Assembly (NCBI GenBank): GCA_031761405.1
Contig: JASEVX010000012.1
Coordinates: 20,400,797 to 20,464,796 of the forward strand
Source of the DNA: Serripes groenlandicus
Lineage: Eukaryota; Mollusca; Bivalvia; Cardiida; Cardiidae
Direction: 5' to 3'
DNA length: 64,000 nucleotides
Part shown: positions 11,030-25,080 of the stretch, piece by piece
How the letters are laid out: each line of letters starts with the position of its first letter
Numbering within the stretch: the first letter of the stretch is position 1
Notes under the pieces: generated by a model
What the model was told of the DNA's origin: nothing
Databases searched by the model: none
What the model saw: only the letters and a program-made list of their open reading frames with translations
Position numbers and translations under genes: made by a program

Positions 11030-14000
11030 AATAACAGATTGAAACCCATCTAATTTAACCTTATTCATCCTAATTATCAAACCGACAGTTAATCACAGTC
11101 AAACATATTTAATTTAAGGTGAACTTTTCATTACTTGTGATTTAAATGTCAGAACTGCTGTTCAAACTGATATTCTGCAGTTTGCTGATTGCCTTAATGA
11201 CGATTACGTCCCATTACGCAGATGTATTACGGTCTAATAATAATCAAGTAACTGATGCTCAAGAGCACCTTGTGTTAAATATTTGTAAATATAATTCTCT
11301 GATTATGTTGTTTTGAAAGATAAGATAATAAAGACTATTCATTGTCATCAAGGTTCAAGCACAGTTGATTATTTCTTGCTAAATGCTTATGATTATCAAT
11401 ATATTTCAATGTGGAATATTTTAGAGATGTCTGAGTTGTTGGTCCATGGTAGTGTCCAAATAAGGTTTCTTTGATTGTTAAATCTTTATTTATTTATTCG
11501 GATTGACTAAAAGCCGTACTATTTAAGAATTCAACAGCTCAAAAAACAGACTAAATATGTCTTATTACAAAATTGAATCTTAAATAGAAAAGACTGAATA
11601 TATTGTAATAGCCTTTATAGTTATAATAAAATATGGTGCCGCATCACAAACAACTTTAAGAATAACAATACATTTAGCAACGCCCATAAACATACATTTT
11701 CTAACACAGATTATTCTAATGCAGTTAAATATCTAATTAAAATAGAAATCTATATTTACCAAATACAAAACCCCAAAACCGACAATTATTTATTGATGCA
11801 AAATCTTAATTTAAGCGCATAAAATGTAAACCAAAGCAAAATATCAAAACGGGGATTTTTTTTTTTTTTTAAATATTTGACAAAGCCTACACGAAAATCG
11901 TTTTGGAGAAAAGATAAATCGCAAGTCAAGACAAAAACTTAAAACTTTAAGAAGTTAAATGTAAAGACCCGTTCACACTGTTTCGAGTTTTGGGTCAAGA
12001 TTTACGGCGAGTCACAACTGATCATAACTTTTCAGTTGTCTTGTATAACTCAAACACATATCTGTACATGAATATATGTCTTCATGTCTGGTTTTGCCAC
12101 CAGTACTCCGCAAAGAGCAATGTAGGGGATTATAAATCATCTGTTAATCAAAGCAAAGATAATTAACTTAAATAAAATAATCACAAAAACGCTTAGTTTT
12201 AAAAATAAATAACATTTAGGATAAACAGATTTTCAAATATGTTTCATCAACAAAGACAGGATATTCTTTTGGAATAAAATGAAATATTTTAATATTAGTA
12301 CAACATTGATCAATGGAAAACAATCAATGAATAAACAAATGGTAAATATTGTGTAAGATTAATTGGGTCTTGTTTGGATTTCAAAAGTTAGAGAAATGGA
12401 TTTAAACAGGCAGACTCAAGTTAAAGTTTATTATTTCTATTGTTTGTTTGTTTGATCAGATCGTTACACTGCTTTACAGAGTATGTCATATCGTGTCGGA
12501 ATGATGATAATAGGCACACACCTTATATTTACATTCAGATAAAACTATATAAGGTATGCAACCCTTACAACGACACCTGCTGAAGCTCAAGAGTTGCATT
12601 GAATCCATTTGTTCAGATCCATTTACGGTTCAAACACAGACTGTGACTGCTATTTTTTATTGAGTGTCAACAAGCCACAGGGGCATTTTTGTTTGTTAAT
12701 GATAGTATATGATTCAAATATGGATCGAATATTTGACACAAATGATGAGGTAATTTGTTCATACAAACCTCAGAAGCCTTACAGTAAATGCTTTATGAAC
12801 ATTGGGATGTTGTTTAAACAAAACCACGTAAATAAAACCGCTTAAAGCACCGAAGTTACGTGTGTCTCAAATCAAGGAGAGTTTGGCGAGCTATCAGTTA
12901 CTGTAGCAGACATTAACACAAGAACGGAATGCCGCAGACTCAATAACAAACTGTTTATCTATGCAAACAAAATTATTAAACGATTAATTACTTTCCTCAA
13001 AAGAAAAAGGCGCTAATTATTCTACAACAGCTTTTGGCAATTATATTGATAACTAAGTTTTATAGTGATTCTGCTGGGAGATTGGACAAATGGTTAGTTT
13101 TCTAATGGAAAAATGAAAATTATAGGCCCGTTAGGACCAGTATGACTTAACTGAACTGCCTCGACTGTTCTGAGTAATTATTTGTTTGAAATGTGACCGG
13201 TTGTCATGGTTTTCAAATAATTGGCAATAGCACACGTATATTTCCAAAATCTTTAGTCAATTTCAATACATATCATCTAGAAGTTGGAAGCCACCTACTG
13301 TACAAATATCTGCGAAAATCTAGTGAAAACTGTTATCCGTACATTGTTATTAATTTTTAACAATCATACACTATAAACAAAATGCCTGTCTTTCCCATTG
13401 AAAAGCCATTGGGGATTTCTTTTCTGATCTAGACATTTGATATACTGCCACCAAAAACAAATTATCAAGATTGTGACTGATCATATGGTTTTATAGTAAC
13501 TGATAGTAACTGACAGAAAACAACTTTCAAAGTTATGGTCAAATTTAGAGGTACTTCAGTTTTAAAATTAGCGGTTTCTTGTCGAAAAACGGATAATATT
13601 GTAACGCGTGATAACATAACACAACTAAAAAAAACTTATTATCGAATGAAGTATTGGAGAATGTATTTACATTTCAAATATTTAGGTACATATTTTTCAT
13701 AATACCGAAAATTAGTACAGCACCCAGAGGCTAATTGCACAACAAGATGCTTGCGCATTCCGTAACCTTTTCATATTTGAAAGTCTGGTAGGACCAATTT
13801 TAAACAATAATAATTTTATTTTGGGAAACGGAATGTTTAGATGTATATAGAAACAATATACTTCTAGGAAGAGATCTCCAAACATTGACTCATTGTATGT
13901 TGATTTGGGTAGATACCATTGACAGATAAACAAACAGTTACTCAGAATTAAATATTGAGTAAATATCAGATAAAGTAATACTCGTTTCATCAGACCAATA

Positions 14001-14109
14001 CAAACAAAGATGGTACAGCATAAACAACATTCACACATTTTCAATTAGAAAATATTAATCGATTGCAAACCAAATTTTATTCATTACGCTATATGTGTGT
14101 TTCCTGGAA
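11030..14109. other. Gene-poor spacer
   Basis: No domain, splice-consistent exon set or recognisable element was found. The reading frame at 12609-12845 has no family resemblance that I can name. Poly-T and AT-rich tracts are common. Confidence 0.4.
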
Positions 14110-14245
14110 ACCTAACCAGTACTCGTTCCTTTTGCGTGGAAAAGTCCTAAAAGGCAGAACCCGCTCATCAAGGGATTCAAATTAGGGACTTTTGGCACGG
14201 ATGTACGACGCTCTACAACTGTACCACTGTCCGCAATACTTATCT
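14110..14245 (-). mobile_element. tRNA-derived SINE upstream of copy 2
   Basis: On the minus strand, GTGGTACAGTTGTAGAGCGT (A-box region) is followed by AATTTGAATCCC (B-box-like) and then GCGGGTTCTGCC. The same element sits at a comparable place before copies 3, 4 and 5 (25680-25830, 41110-41260 and 57405-57560), so it was in the ancestral unit. Confidence 0.6.
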
Positions 14246-14289
14246 CAATATGTTTACAAGTACCTAATATATCTCAACTCAAACTCAGT

Positions 14290-14510
14290 GATGATGTAGT
14301 GGTAGCACGCTCGCGGATGCTGGAGTTCATGAGTTAAATCCGCGGTGGATTTTAAAAATGGTAGATTTGCTTTCCCTCTTTGGCGATCAGGGTTGTGAGC
14401 TGATGTCAGGATTAAATGACTTGTATAACTAGTAACTTACACAAGAAAATCAGTGATATAGCTGAACAGTTGTTGAAAGCGGTGTGAAACACCACATAAA
14501 GCATACCTAG
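14290..14510 (+). mobile_element. tRNA-type SINE
   Basis: GTAGTGGTAGCACGCTCGCG (A-box region) and GAGTTCATGAGTTAAATCC (B-box region) start a tRNA-like head. The body ends in TTGTTGAAAGCGGTGTGAAA, the complementary sense of the GCCGCTTTCAACA core of related elements. There is no clear tail. Confidence 0.55.
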
Positions 14511-14770
14511 CATGTCTTTCTTAACATATAGAATGCATGGAAGGAAGAAGAAAAGCAATTAAGGTTTTAAACGATAAACGAACATTTAGATTTACTACCC
14601 CACGTCACTCCCACTGATAAGATTATGTTTCAAGTACAAACTAAACAAACGTTGACTACTTGTACCTGTGTATCTCTTTCTAATTGAAAAGTTAAAGTGA
14701 GAATTTGTGTTATAGAATTTTGTATAATTGGTAGAACTCTGAAAAGACTAATTATTTACGCTCACATTGT

Positions 14771-14925
14771 GGGGTTAACATTTCGATTGACCGGGCTGGT
14801 GCCAGGATAAACAGATCGGGATGTTTGGTAACTTACCAAGGAAATGCCGTTGTTAAACTGAAAACTTGTGGAAATCGACGTTTAACACCATACCAACAAA
14901 CAAACAAACAAAAAGACTACTGATT
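14771..14925 (+). mobile_element. 5'-truncated SINE with (CAAA)n tail
   Basis: The body ends in GTTTAACACCATACC and then CAAACAAACAAACAAAAA, a tetranucleotide tail like those of mollusc SINEs. The tRNA-like head is incomplete. It probably belongs to the same group as 14290-14510. Confidence 0.55.
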
Positions 14926-16016
14926 AAGAGTAAAGTGTTTGGAGTAAGAATACGATCTAAACTCATTTTTCCAGATAAACATTAAATCTATATATGAAAG
15001 TCCATGTCTATAGCAAAAACAGTTATATTATACAAACAAGAGAGCTGGACGCTCGTCTGGTTTTATTCTTTTACGCTTTACTTATCTTATAAACTCTTTA
15101 ATTTTGGAATGAATCTGAAGTATTAAATCAACATCACACAACTGCTATTTTTCAGGTATCAAAACGAAATTGACCATGTAAATATAAATACAAGGTAAGG
15201 AAGATCTTCAAATCTGAAAGATGGCTATGTGATCGGTCAAGATTAAAGACTTTGTGTATGGACAGTCATACGAGATAAGCCATAACATGCCTGTTAGCCA
15301 ATCACAATATATTTGACGAACACAATTACAAGAAAACGTATTTTTACGGGTAAACAAAATGACGGCAAAACCGGCGATTTTTTCCCGTCAAAAGGTAATG
15401 TGTATAAACCTTGCTATACCATGTATCCAAACAATGTGTCTAGAGAGGATATGTTGGTGCACTCACGATACTCCTACATTTTGATTGGATGAAAAGAAAA
15501 TATCGAAACAAAAAATACGTCTACAGAAAACAATTAAAGAAGATAATACGTACTCGATAAAGTAACGAAAGCAAGTAATATGATAAGTGATAATTTGCGT
15601 TTTTACTTTTTATTTTAGTGTAGCTTATGACATTATTATTTGTAGTGCATGTAACAGTGACTTTAACCTCGACACCAGGAGCCTCAAACACAATGACATT
15701 CTTTATCTTCATAAATCATTGCTATGTATTAAGTTTGGTTGCATTATGTTTGTTGTGACATAATTAGCGTCTGTCATGATTGTATTTCAAATTGTCTAAG
15801 ACGAGCAATAATACAGTCTAAATATATGACAGAGTAATGTAACTTGTAAAGATCTTCCGTACTTATATTGCATATTTGATATTGAACAAGTATTCCTAGT
15901 TTCAAAGTGATAGCTTTGATAGATTGCATGTAAGTGACGACAAAAGCTCGTCTGTTTTTCAAAAACAAATCAGACAAGCTCAAAACGAACAATGACAAAG
16001 CAAGTTGCTCTTCCAA
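14926..16016. other. 5' flank of copy 2 with two CGCTCGTCTG-type repeat ends
   Basis: At 15033-15075 CAAGAGAGCTGGACGCTCGT resembles the left end of the element at 18943-19232. At 15945-15980 AGCTCGTCTGTTTTTC faces AAAAACAAATCAGACAAGCT, a tiny foldback about 130 bp before the start codon. The promoter block of copies 1, 3 and 4 is not recognisable here beyond the last roughly 100 bp. Confidence 0.4.
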
Positions 16017-16112
16017 TGTATTTAAAGAAGGTGACATAATTACCCTTGAAAATCCAAGCAATCAAGATGTAAGACATAAATCATTTGGAGACTGAACAAC
16101 ACATCATCAGAA
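16017..16112 (+). promoter_or_regulatory. Short promoter-proximal region of copy 2
   Basis: A TATA-like GTATTTAAAG at about 16017-16026 lies about 90 bp before the ATG. The last 45 bp (TAAATCATTTGGAGACTGAA..CATCATCAGAA) align with the leaders of the other copies. The block further upstream is replaced, so this copy may be regulated differently. Confidence 0.45.
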
Positions 16113-19100
16113 ATGTCCAGCAGAATTGCACTGATATTCAGTTTTGGGGTATGCTGCATTGTACATACAGGTGAGTTATTTATTATAAATAATGAATTTG
16201 TTTTAAATAAATTCTGTTTGAGATTGTGATGATCTAAACTTCGATAAATAAATATCAGAATTAACTATCGGATTTAGAAAGCATCAATTAAATACATACT
16301 AAATTTGACATTGTAATTATTCATTTAATTAATATTGGGACTAAATTTAAAAAAAAAAAATTATAAAGTGAAGTATATATACTGTATTGTTACCAATTAA
16401 TTACAAACAATATATCGAATTTCGTTAAAAGAAACGTCATGTATCTCCATCCTGTAATATGATTTAAAATATATGTGTACATTTTATAGTAAATGGTATA
16501 CAATTCTCAATCCATCTGTTTAGCTGATGCCGTTACTTGGACTACCACATGCCCACTTGATATACCAGAAGATATACCAAAGGAAAACCTATATGTGTTC
16601 ATGGCGGATGAGAGTCCGTCTTGATATACAATTTTAACCCAGAATGTCACTGGTCGGTTCTCCATTGCTCCTAACGGAACATTGTCTTCTGACACAAAGC
16701 TCGACTACGAGAGTATTGAGAAAGCGTATTATATAGAGATCATGTAAGTTCAGTATGTTATTTCATAAACGTTAGTGTAAGCACAATTGATCGAGAAGGG
16801 TAAAGATGTTCAGATTTACTATGAATAACAATTGGAATGAAGCATTATTTCACTTAGTGTGATTTTAGGATAAGATGTTATAACAAAGAAAAATGGTTAA
16901 CTTTCAAAACGACAAAATACTTTTATAATTAATCAAAATGAAAACAGTGCACACCACTACTAATGTAACTTATAGAATGTATTTCTTATCCGACAAATCA
17001 ATGAAAATTGTACATGAGATGTAAAACGGGGATTTATGGATGCATAAGGGGGTGATAACATTATACAACTAGTTTCCCGTATTATAAGAAAATACATCGT
17101 ATATCACGTGATCAAAAACAGGTGCGATACATATTTGAGCAATGAGAAAGCAATAAACGAAGCTGCTTTAATCACAATGTATCGTCAGTTAAGAGAAATA
17201 TTACACCAATTTCAACGATCGTACTACGTATTAAGCATGCCCCTAACTTAAAGGTCAGCACAATGCTTCTTCACTCTTGTCTGTTGGTCGCTTGGTACCT
17301 TAAGCTGTTTTATATATCTGTTTCCTAAATGTTTTTTGGGCCAATTTTCTTCACGTTTTTCTAAGCTGTCCAAAACAGGACTGTATTAGTTATAAAGTTG
17401 GTGTTTTTTAAAGGACATAGCCGAAGCACTTTCTCTTGTTCTTCTTTAAAATTGTTGTCATGTCTTCTTAGTGGCAACTGAAGAGTACATCTGGATCAAG
17501 AATGTTCGCAGGCCAAGAAATCCTTAATAATCTTCAAAGGGGTTATCAATGTATGTCTATGTATATCTGGTGTGGGGTGTTTATATAGCTCAGTATGACT
17601 GGAGATTGATTATTGGTGTTTAGTAACATGACCTCTATTTTCTTGATATTGACATAAATTTGTCTAGCATAATTGTGAAGTTTGTTTGTCTTTTTATGTA
17701 TATGTTGGTGAGTATGAAAAAGCACAAGTTAAGATTCAACGTCTAATTCAGTCTTATAATATCGGGACTATAGCCAATTCTAGACTTTCTGATTGAACGC
17801 TTTCTGAAAAGGTTGAACAAAAGATAATTGTCGAGAATTCGGCAAGAAAGTGACAAGTTCCCCAAGCCGAGTCAGATAATGTTCATCTACCAAAACAAAA
17901 TCAGTTATTTCCTCCTTATCACGAGCTTTGAAATAGTAATTAAACTTTACTTCTTTGTTATTTGTCCTGTTTTACAATAACACAGTAAGTATTTAATTTT
18001 GATTTATTTGTTTGCATTATTACAGATTGATCGATTTGATTAGTATTCGATAGTTATAAAAGATTTGACAAATTAGCATTGTTCGCTCTCTAAGTCAAAC
18101 AGTTTTCATCCGATAGTTTTGAACATGTGTATTGGTATAATGTTTAGGTCAAGTTCACTAATCGGCCAAATCGCAAAGGGCCCCTTTGTATTACGGTCCT
18201 AAATGATCGGTTGGCCAAAATGGTTTTGTCCGCTCTTTAACTTCAGAAGGTCTTTTTACAATTTTGATATCATGTTCGTGTAATTTGTTTCTAAGTCAGA
18301 AACCTATTAAAAACGGGAAGTACCCATTTAAGATAATTTTGAAGAACATGTCTGAATAACTGCAGCTGTAAAAACTGTTCATTTTAATTGTCACAATAGT
18401 ATGATCTGACATTCTTTTGCAGGGCTTTTAATAACACAGGAACACCAAAAAACGCCAATCTGACACGTGAAATTAGAGTCACTGATGTTAACGACGAACA
18501 ACCACAGTTTAATAAGCAATCGTACTCGGTAAACATTCTAAACGATGTTGCAAACGGTGAGGATATTATTTGGATATATCTTGTTTTCCTTTACAGACAA
18601 TATATCACAAAATAAAACTTAGTTTGAGATATTATAAACTGATATATGTTTTCATTTAGAAAATTGTCGCATGATTTAAAATTGAAATAAACAAATTCAG
18701 CATTGACATATATCGTTACTATTCTAAAATACTGACGAAGTTTTATTGAATTAAAGTATGACAAATTACGAGAAGTGTTATGGAGTCTAAAGGAACATGC
18801 AGAAATACACGACCAGACATGGCCAAAATGTATCGAGGTATAATAAGTATTCTGACTGAACGAAGACTGAAGAGAAAATGTACAACTGAATTAATGGGTC
18901 ATCGTGTTCACCTTTCAATGAAATGAATACAGATAAAAGGTAAACAAGAGCGCAGCGAAGCGAACGTTAACGCTCGTCTGTTCTTTTCTAAGTCAAAAAG
19001 GGAGCATTACTGAAAAATTATTAAAGCAGAGTTATGTGACTTGGTATAGACATGCGTATTGTTCTTAGGAACATGTGTACCGAGTTTCATTTGAATATAT

Positions 19101-20496
19101 TGATCGGTTTTTGAGTTAGGACGTAGGGTTAACATTTTGTGATGACGCAGACGCAGGCGACGACGACGACGATTCCAAGAGTATCACAAGTGCACGACTT
19201 TTTTTCTTCGAAAAACAGACGAGTTAAAAACAATACCTGAACTAGCTGATAATTGGATAAATAATATAAGGTAATAGGGGTAGATTACTGAAAAGTCGTA
19301 CATTATGAGCACTTCCGAGCACTCTGTGGATGCTCAGGTTGATGGGGATATACACTGGCTGGTAACAAAAGCCATCAGTATGGTTGATTGTTATATAAAT
19401 TGACACTTAGGGATTACTTACCTTCGCCTGTCGTTATGTATGTATGTGTGTTTACCTTTCCTTGTGCACGATCGGGGTCTTATGATGATAGAGGTATGGT
19501 TTTATACAACAGAAAATAATATATTTATTTCGAATACACTTAATTGAATTAGTTCATTAGTGGACTTTTTTTTTTGTTTAAAAAAATGTATGTACAAGTT
19601 ACCACCTATGGGATGAAACGAAAGCGATGTACGTGCGACAGTCAATCACGAATACATTTAATGAGACATTGTCAGGCGACAGACGTGTTCCTTCAAACAA
19701 TATGTATCAATATATTTAAAATTTCTTTCAGATACGAATGTGCTGAACGTTTCAGCAATCGATAGCGATGTGTCAGATGCGTTTAACAAGGTTGTGTACA
19801 GTATCAAAGGTAAGTGATAGACATAACTTATATAAATAATTCTCGGCGTCTGCTCCCTGAATACTCAAACAATACTCGCCTCGCTGTTGTTTGAAAATAC
19901 AACGGTCTCACAAGAGTCGAAGCCAGGACATTTTATTACAAAGCATATGTTATTCCAATGTTAGCCGCTGCATGCATGCCATATTAATTAATCGTACAGA
20001 ACCGTTATTTGTCATTGAGAACTTAACAGGTAGAGATAGTTAAAATGACAGGGCATTGAAACAGCATATACCATTCACATTGTGTTATAATTTTAGAGTT
20101 GCCAATTATATTGAGCAATCCGCATATCAAAGTTACTATTTCGATTACTTTACAGTCAATAACTAAGTGTCGATAGAACTCGCAAGAAGTATTATATACA
20201 GAAGGTTATCATGATGACTTTCTATGGCCTAATACTTTGACTATGTTTCTTTCACAGAAGGAGGCGATAGAGCAAACTTTACCATCAACAGCAACTCTGG
20301 AGTTATTAAGGCAGCGAACAACCTAACAGGGCCTCACACCTTTATGATAACTGTTCTTGCTACAGACAACGACAAGGCCGAATTAAAAGATGAGGCAAGC
20401 GTATCAATGTGCATTAGATGTACAAGTGGTTCTTCTTCACTTGAGATAAGCATATTTGCCTTCATGGCTCTTGTCTTCGGTATTGTTTTGATGTAA
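16113..20496 (+). pseudogene. Mini-cadherin copy 2, single premature stop in exon 2
   Basis: Five exons can be traced with the same phases as copy 1: 16113-16170, 16524-16743, 18423-18556, 19732-19809, 20258-20496, all GT..AG. The frame holds end to end except for a TGA at 16622-16624 where copy 1 has GGA, inside EC1 before the NVTGRF segment. Exon 3 is three codons longer than in copy 1. The EC1 cysteine in LTC of copies 1 and 3 is an arginine (LTRE), leaving its partner (TTCP) unpaired. EC2 keeps ATDSD-type ligands as AIDSD, the tail keeps MCIRC and SGSSSLEIS plus the hydrophobic GPI signal. It may be a recent pseudogene, a null allele, or a sequencing error at one base. Intron 3 carries the TIR-like element at 18943-19232. 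Confidence 0.75.
18943..19232 (+). mobile_element. Non-autonomous element with CGCTCGTCTGTT ends, in intron 3 of copy 2
   Basis: The left part reads AACAAGAGCGCAGCGAAGCG then CGCTCGTCTGTTCTTTT; the right end reads CTTCGAAAAACAGACGAG, the inverted counterpart. Between them is a GACGACGACGAC tract near 19160. There is no coding capacity. It was not seen in intron 3 of the other copies, so it is probably a copy-specific insertion. Confidence 0.6.
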
Positions 20497-22800
20497 TGTA
20501 TGTTTAAACTCTTTTCTATAGTATAATATCCCCGACACTTTGATTACGCTATTTTTCCACCATCACCGCATTTACATTTTGAAAGATCGTAATCATGAAA
20601 AATTGATGAGAAATTGCAATGATTTTTACAATGTTGTCATAAAAAATTACGATAAATTCGCGAATGCGAAATACATGTAACATGGACGTATTAAAGCTTC
20701 GAATCGGATGTCTCAAATTTTCATTATTTTAGTGTCTTCCAGTCGACTAGAGCTTACTTTTGAAACAAATCACCTACTGTGACTGACATTATTAAAACAA
20801 TCTACATTGAAAAACATATATATGATCAATGACTAATTATCTTAACTTTTTAATATTAAAAAAAACTGAAATATCAATATGGTGATGATGTCAAGCATAA
20901 TAGGATGTTAGACTGTAGTTTTGCGTATGATATGTTAATGCATTGATAGCAAGTTACTGAATATTATTCATTTGTTGTTTTTCGTTTTTTAATTGTGTGT
21001 ATTTTAAGATTTTCTTATATTAATAGTACAATTATAATGCTGTTTTACTTCCCTTTATTGTCATAAGTATCCTAATATTATTCGACTAATGACAAGCCTT
21101 AACCCTAACCTTAAAGTACACGAATACAAATCGTTGCGTTTTATAGTTTTAAATCCGCTCAGTCTGCACATTTGCTAGTAATAGTTGGTTGCTCTGTATC
21201 TCATTAGTTTCAATTAAGGCTCGGTCAAACTGTGTGTTCAACGTTTGACAAAACTCTTTACAACTGTTGTCATACATATTCATCAAACGGGATTAAAGGT
21301 ATGTGTGTCAATCCACGTGCTTTTGTAGGAAAGATGCAGCAAGTGGTACTAAAGCAAGCCAGTCAGAAAACATTATAATGCACGACAAGCAGTTCTTCTT
21401 CACTGTAGACATTTTCTGAAGAGAATTTGTTCAAAACGATCACATTCTCCCATTCCCTCAATGTTTTCAATTTTGTGTTAAAATGCTACTTCCACTCTTG
21501 ATAGATGTACGATCATTTATCTGTGATATTTGTTAAGCAAACTGTAATCTATCAACTTGAATGTTAATATAATGAATGTCAAACTAAAATTATATTTCGA
21601 ATGATTTTTTGATACATTGATAGCAAAAGTATGGAATTTTATTTTGTTCTTTAACCGCGTGTAAGATTCTGTTCATAAATAGGGTTACACACAACTGATA
21701 TTTTACAAACAGTGAATGAACATGATTAGTCTGTACATCCTCCGGTAATAGCTGTTTGATCTTGAACTGAATGTGTCTTTGGTAGCAACTATATTACTCA
21801 TTTGTGTGTGTTTTTTAATTTGTGTGTTAAGAGATCTTGTATAATTATTGTGCCATTCCTAATAGATTTTACTTTGCTTTTTCATAAATATCTTTCAATT
21901 TCTTGACTTATGAGTAATTACAGAAACACGATATTTGAAATTTTATAAACAATGAAGGAATCTAGTAACTCTACTGATCCGCTGGTAATAGTTGGCTAAT
22001 TTGTCCCTCGTGAGTTTGAATGAATGCTTGGTCAACTTCCTTTTCGACGATTGACATAAGTCTGTGTGACTGCTGTCATACACGCGTACATCTTCAACAA
22101 TTGGGTCAAATTGTATATATGTGAAGGAATGTGGTTGTCTTCGGGCACTATTCGATGGGGGTTTTGATGTAAGACAGGCGAAAAGACAGAAATCCAGAAA
22201 TAAGCATTTCCCTACATGGTTCTAATCTTCGGTGATGTCCGGATTATTGACGTTGGTATCTGAATTTGTATTTGAAACATTTTTTCTTACTCCATGTATT
22301 GATAAAACATCTCCAAATTCTTGTCACAAACGACATTTTGGGTCTTCAAACCGGTTTTTGAAAACACTGAAAGAAAAACAGTAACTTTTCCGTTTTCACA
22401 CAATGTTTTCAAATTGTTGACGAAATGATTATTCCACTTTCAGAGATGCAATATCATCTCGATGTTTTAATTTCATAGCAAACAGTACTATATCAGCTGG
22501 ACTGTTATTATTAAGGATAATGCCTAACTTAAACTTATTTTTGCTAATGATTTGTTGATACACTGATAGCAAAGGTATGAAATTTATTTTGTTTTTCAAA
22601 TAAAAATATCCAATCTTGTTTAACTTCTGTTCTCTTATGTTTATTCACAAAATTCTGGTCTTTCACAAACAGTGAAGGAATAAGATAAATCTGCACATCC
22701 GCTGGTAATAGTTGCCTGATCTTGAATTTGAATACCGGCATAGAAAATGATCTATTTGACGACTGACTGAACTTATCATGACTAGCATGAATCATATGTA
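20497..22800. repeat. 3' flank of copy 2: nested repeats with decayed exon-5 ends
   Basis: The 45-bp motif occurs at about 20913-20957, 21591-21634 and 22536-22579. The phrase CCGCTGGTAATAGTTG recurs near 21965 and 22700. Decayed ends of exon 5 are visible at about 21383-21420 (ACAAGCAGTTCTTCTTCACT) and 22195-22250 (AAATAAGCATTTCC then ATCTTCGGTGATGTC). Units are about 0.7-0.95 kb long and diverged. Confidence 0.55.
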
Positions 22801-23394
22801 ATTGTTTTAAACAAGTTCTATTTTTGAGACCAGAACAAACACTTAGTTGTGCCTATATTGAGACTGATGACACCGCGTAAAAGGTCGTCTCATATTGACC
22901 CTGTACATTTGATTATTCATGGGAAATTTCTCATGTTTCTGTCCAATGATATGGTACGATACAACCAACTTTCTGCCATCATCGCTTGTGTTTCTCGTTT
23001 ATACAATGATTTATCTCCCCTGCTGATATATTTTCGCAAGCGAAAAATTCATTGACAGGATCAATCTAAGACGACTTTTAATAGTGTAATCAGATCAATA
23101 CGAACGTTTGTTATTGCAGCGAAGGACTGGGTTAAATGAGATCGTTTGTAAATGTAGGACATTACCAGGGCACACTTATGCGATGGGACAAGACAGCCAG
23201 CTTACACATGACATGAGTTGGTGAATTGATGGCTGTGAAATAACTGAAATATTGTTTGGAAAACATGTGTTCTTTTTAATTATGTATCCAAATAAGAATT
23301 AGATAAGTTCTAAATGTTATGTGTGTCGACATTGGCTGCAGTTCCTACAAAACAGTTTGTCCTGGTCAACCGGTTCCGTTAAAGAACATGTTAT

Positions 23395-23510
23395 GTTATT
23401 GTTTGTTTGTTTTGTTGTATGGTATGGTGTTTTACGCCGCTTTGAACATTCTGCCAGTCATATCACGGCGTTTTCTATGTAAAAGACCAGCACTTCTTGT
23501 AAGTTTATAA
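23395..23510 (-). mobile_element. SINE body fragment
   Basis: It contains TTTTACGCCGCTTTGAACAT and CCAGTCATATCACGGCG, the best preserved core of this SINE group in the window; on the minus strand this is the 3' half of the element. The paralogous element at 35865-36160 is longer and keeps a tRNA-like head. Confidence 0.55.
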
Positions 23511-24732
23511 ATGAACCAGCACAGCAGTCGCAATACAATCTCCTAAATCAACATTGTGCACGAAGAAGGTGATCCACTACTGCCGTTTTGTCAATCATTC
23601 GTAATGGAGGCATAATACAACTGTAGTTATTACCGATTGGGATTTCGACACCCTTGAACATGGCTATGTTGTTGTCAAAAATGGGATATTCATGTATATG
23701 CCGATCTTTATCCAAGACAAACAGTTTTCACAACTGGTTTTATTTGGTATAAAAATGGTTTAAACATGTTTCGATTTAAATAAGGAAACTCAGATTCAAA
23801 AAAAAAATAAACTAACATGTACAAAAACTTTACATATCACAACTTTTAAATGTTCCTCATTACGAACAACGCAGAATGGTTAGTTGAATACTCATTTCAA
23901 TATGTTTATTGATAATAAAGGGCTCCGGTCTAAAATACTTGGCTGTTATCCATATTCTATGTCGTGGTTATTCAATTAGTATAAATGACTCGATATATAA
24001 AGTTACAGATATTCCCTATTGTCGTCTCGGAATTAGACCTCATAAGATAATATAAGATGTGCCATTATTATACCAACTGGGAAAGAAATGCTCACGTTGA
24101 GAGAGTAGTTTTGGTTTCACGTTTCCGCATTATAAATATATGAATATTATTCTATGCACAGAAATGTTGGTATGCCGACCAATTTCTATACTAAATATTT
24201 GAGTAAATCATCTGACAAAAGTAGATCTAAAACTAAAATGAAGAGGAACAGTTCTATAGAACTAACATTGTAAAAGCTCCATATCTTTTGGAATTAAAGG
24301 ATTTACACATTTATTTATACTATGATGTTCTCATCACCGCTTTATATATACCCGCTAACCATGCAATATAGCAATATAATCATTAAACACTTTACAATTA
24401 CTTTTCAGTACAAGCTGAGTTACTTTACATTAGCAACATTCTTGAAAACCTCTTTTCGCTGCCACATGAAAACGGCTTTTATACTTTCATTTTCCCATGA
24501 AAACTTACGGTTTCAATTTTTTTTCCGAGAAATAATGTTTGTTCCAAATTTATAAACAATGTCTAATGAACAGGCTGTGTTAATTCAACTGTCGCAGGGT
24601 GATACATAGCCAGGTTAATTAACATGGAAAGTTATTCATTCATCCTGCGAAAGTTGTTGAATTTACATTGATAAAAACATGGTACCCCTAGATGTCTCAA
24701 ACATTTGTATATGTAGATGTTTCGCCCCAGAA

Positions 24733-25080
24733 TGTCAAAGGTCATGTTGTATTTTTAACCCTTTCCTATACAACAAACATGCAGCCGAACAACAAGGTCA
24801 ATGTACATGGAAAATAACGATAAACATACATCCAGCGATAGATGATTAATGTCCACGGACGATAACACAACATCCCTAGATGGTTGAATCACAAACATGG
24901 CCTTGGCATGTCGAAGGTCATCTTGTAATCTTAACCCTTTCCAAATACAACAAACTTGCAGCCAAACAACTAGGTCAAGTTACATGGAAAGTAACGATAA
25001 ACATACATCTTGCGATAGATGATTAATGTCCACGGACGATAAAATAACATCCCTAGATGGCTGAATCACAAATAGTTAGA
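24733..25080. repeat. Tandem duplication, period 176 bp
   Basis: TGTCAAAGGTCAT at 24733 and TGTCGAAGGTCAT at 24909 begin two units. Both contain TTAACCCTTTCC, GATAAACATACATC and GATTAATGTCCACGGACGAT. One related, diverged unit lies near 40400-40560. Confidence 0.75.

Noticed and set aside
12609..12845. 78-codon plus-strand frame
   Set aside because: No recognisable domain, no splice partners and no copy elsewhere in the window.
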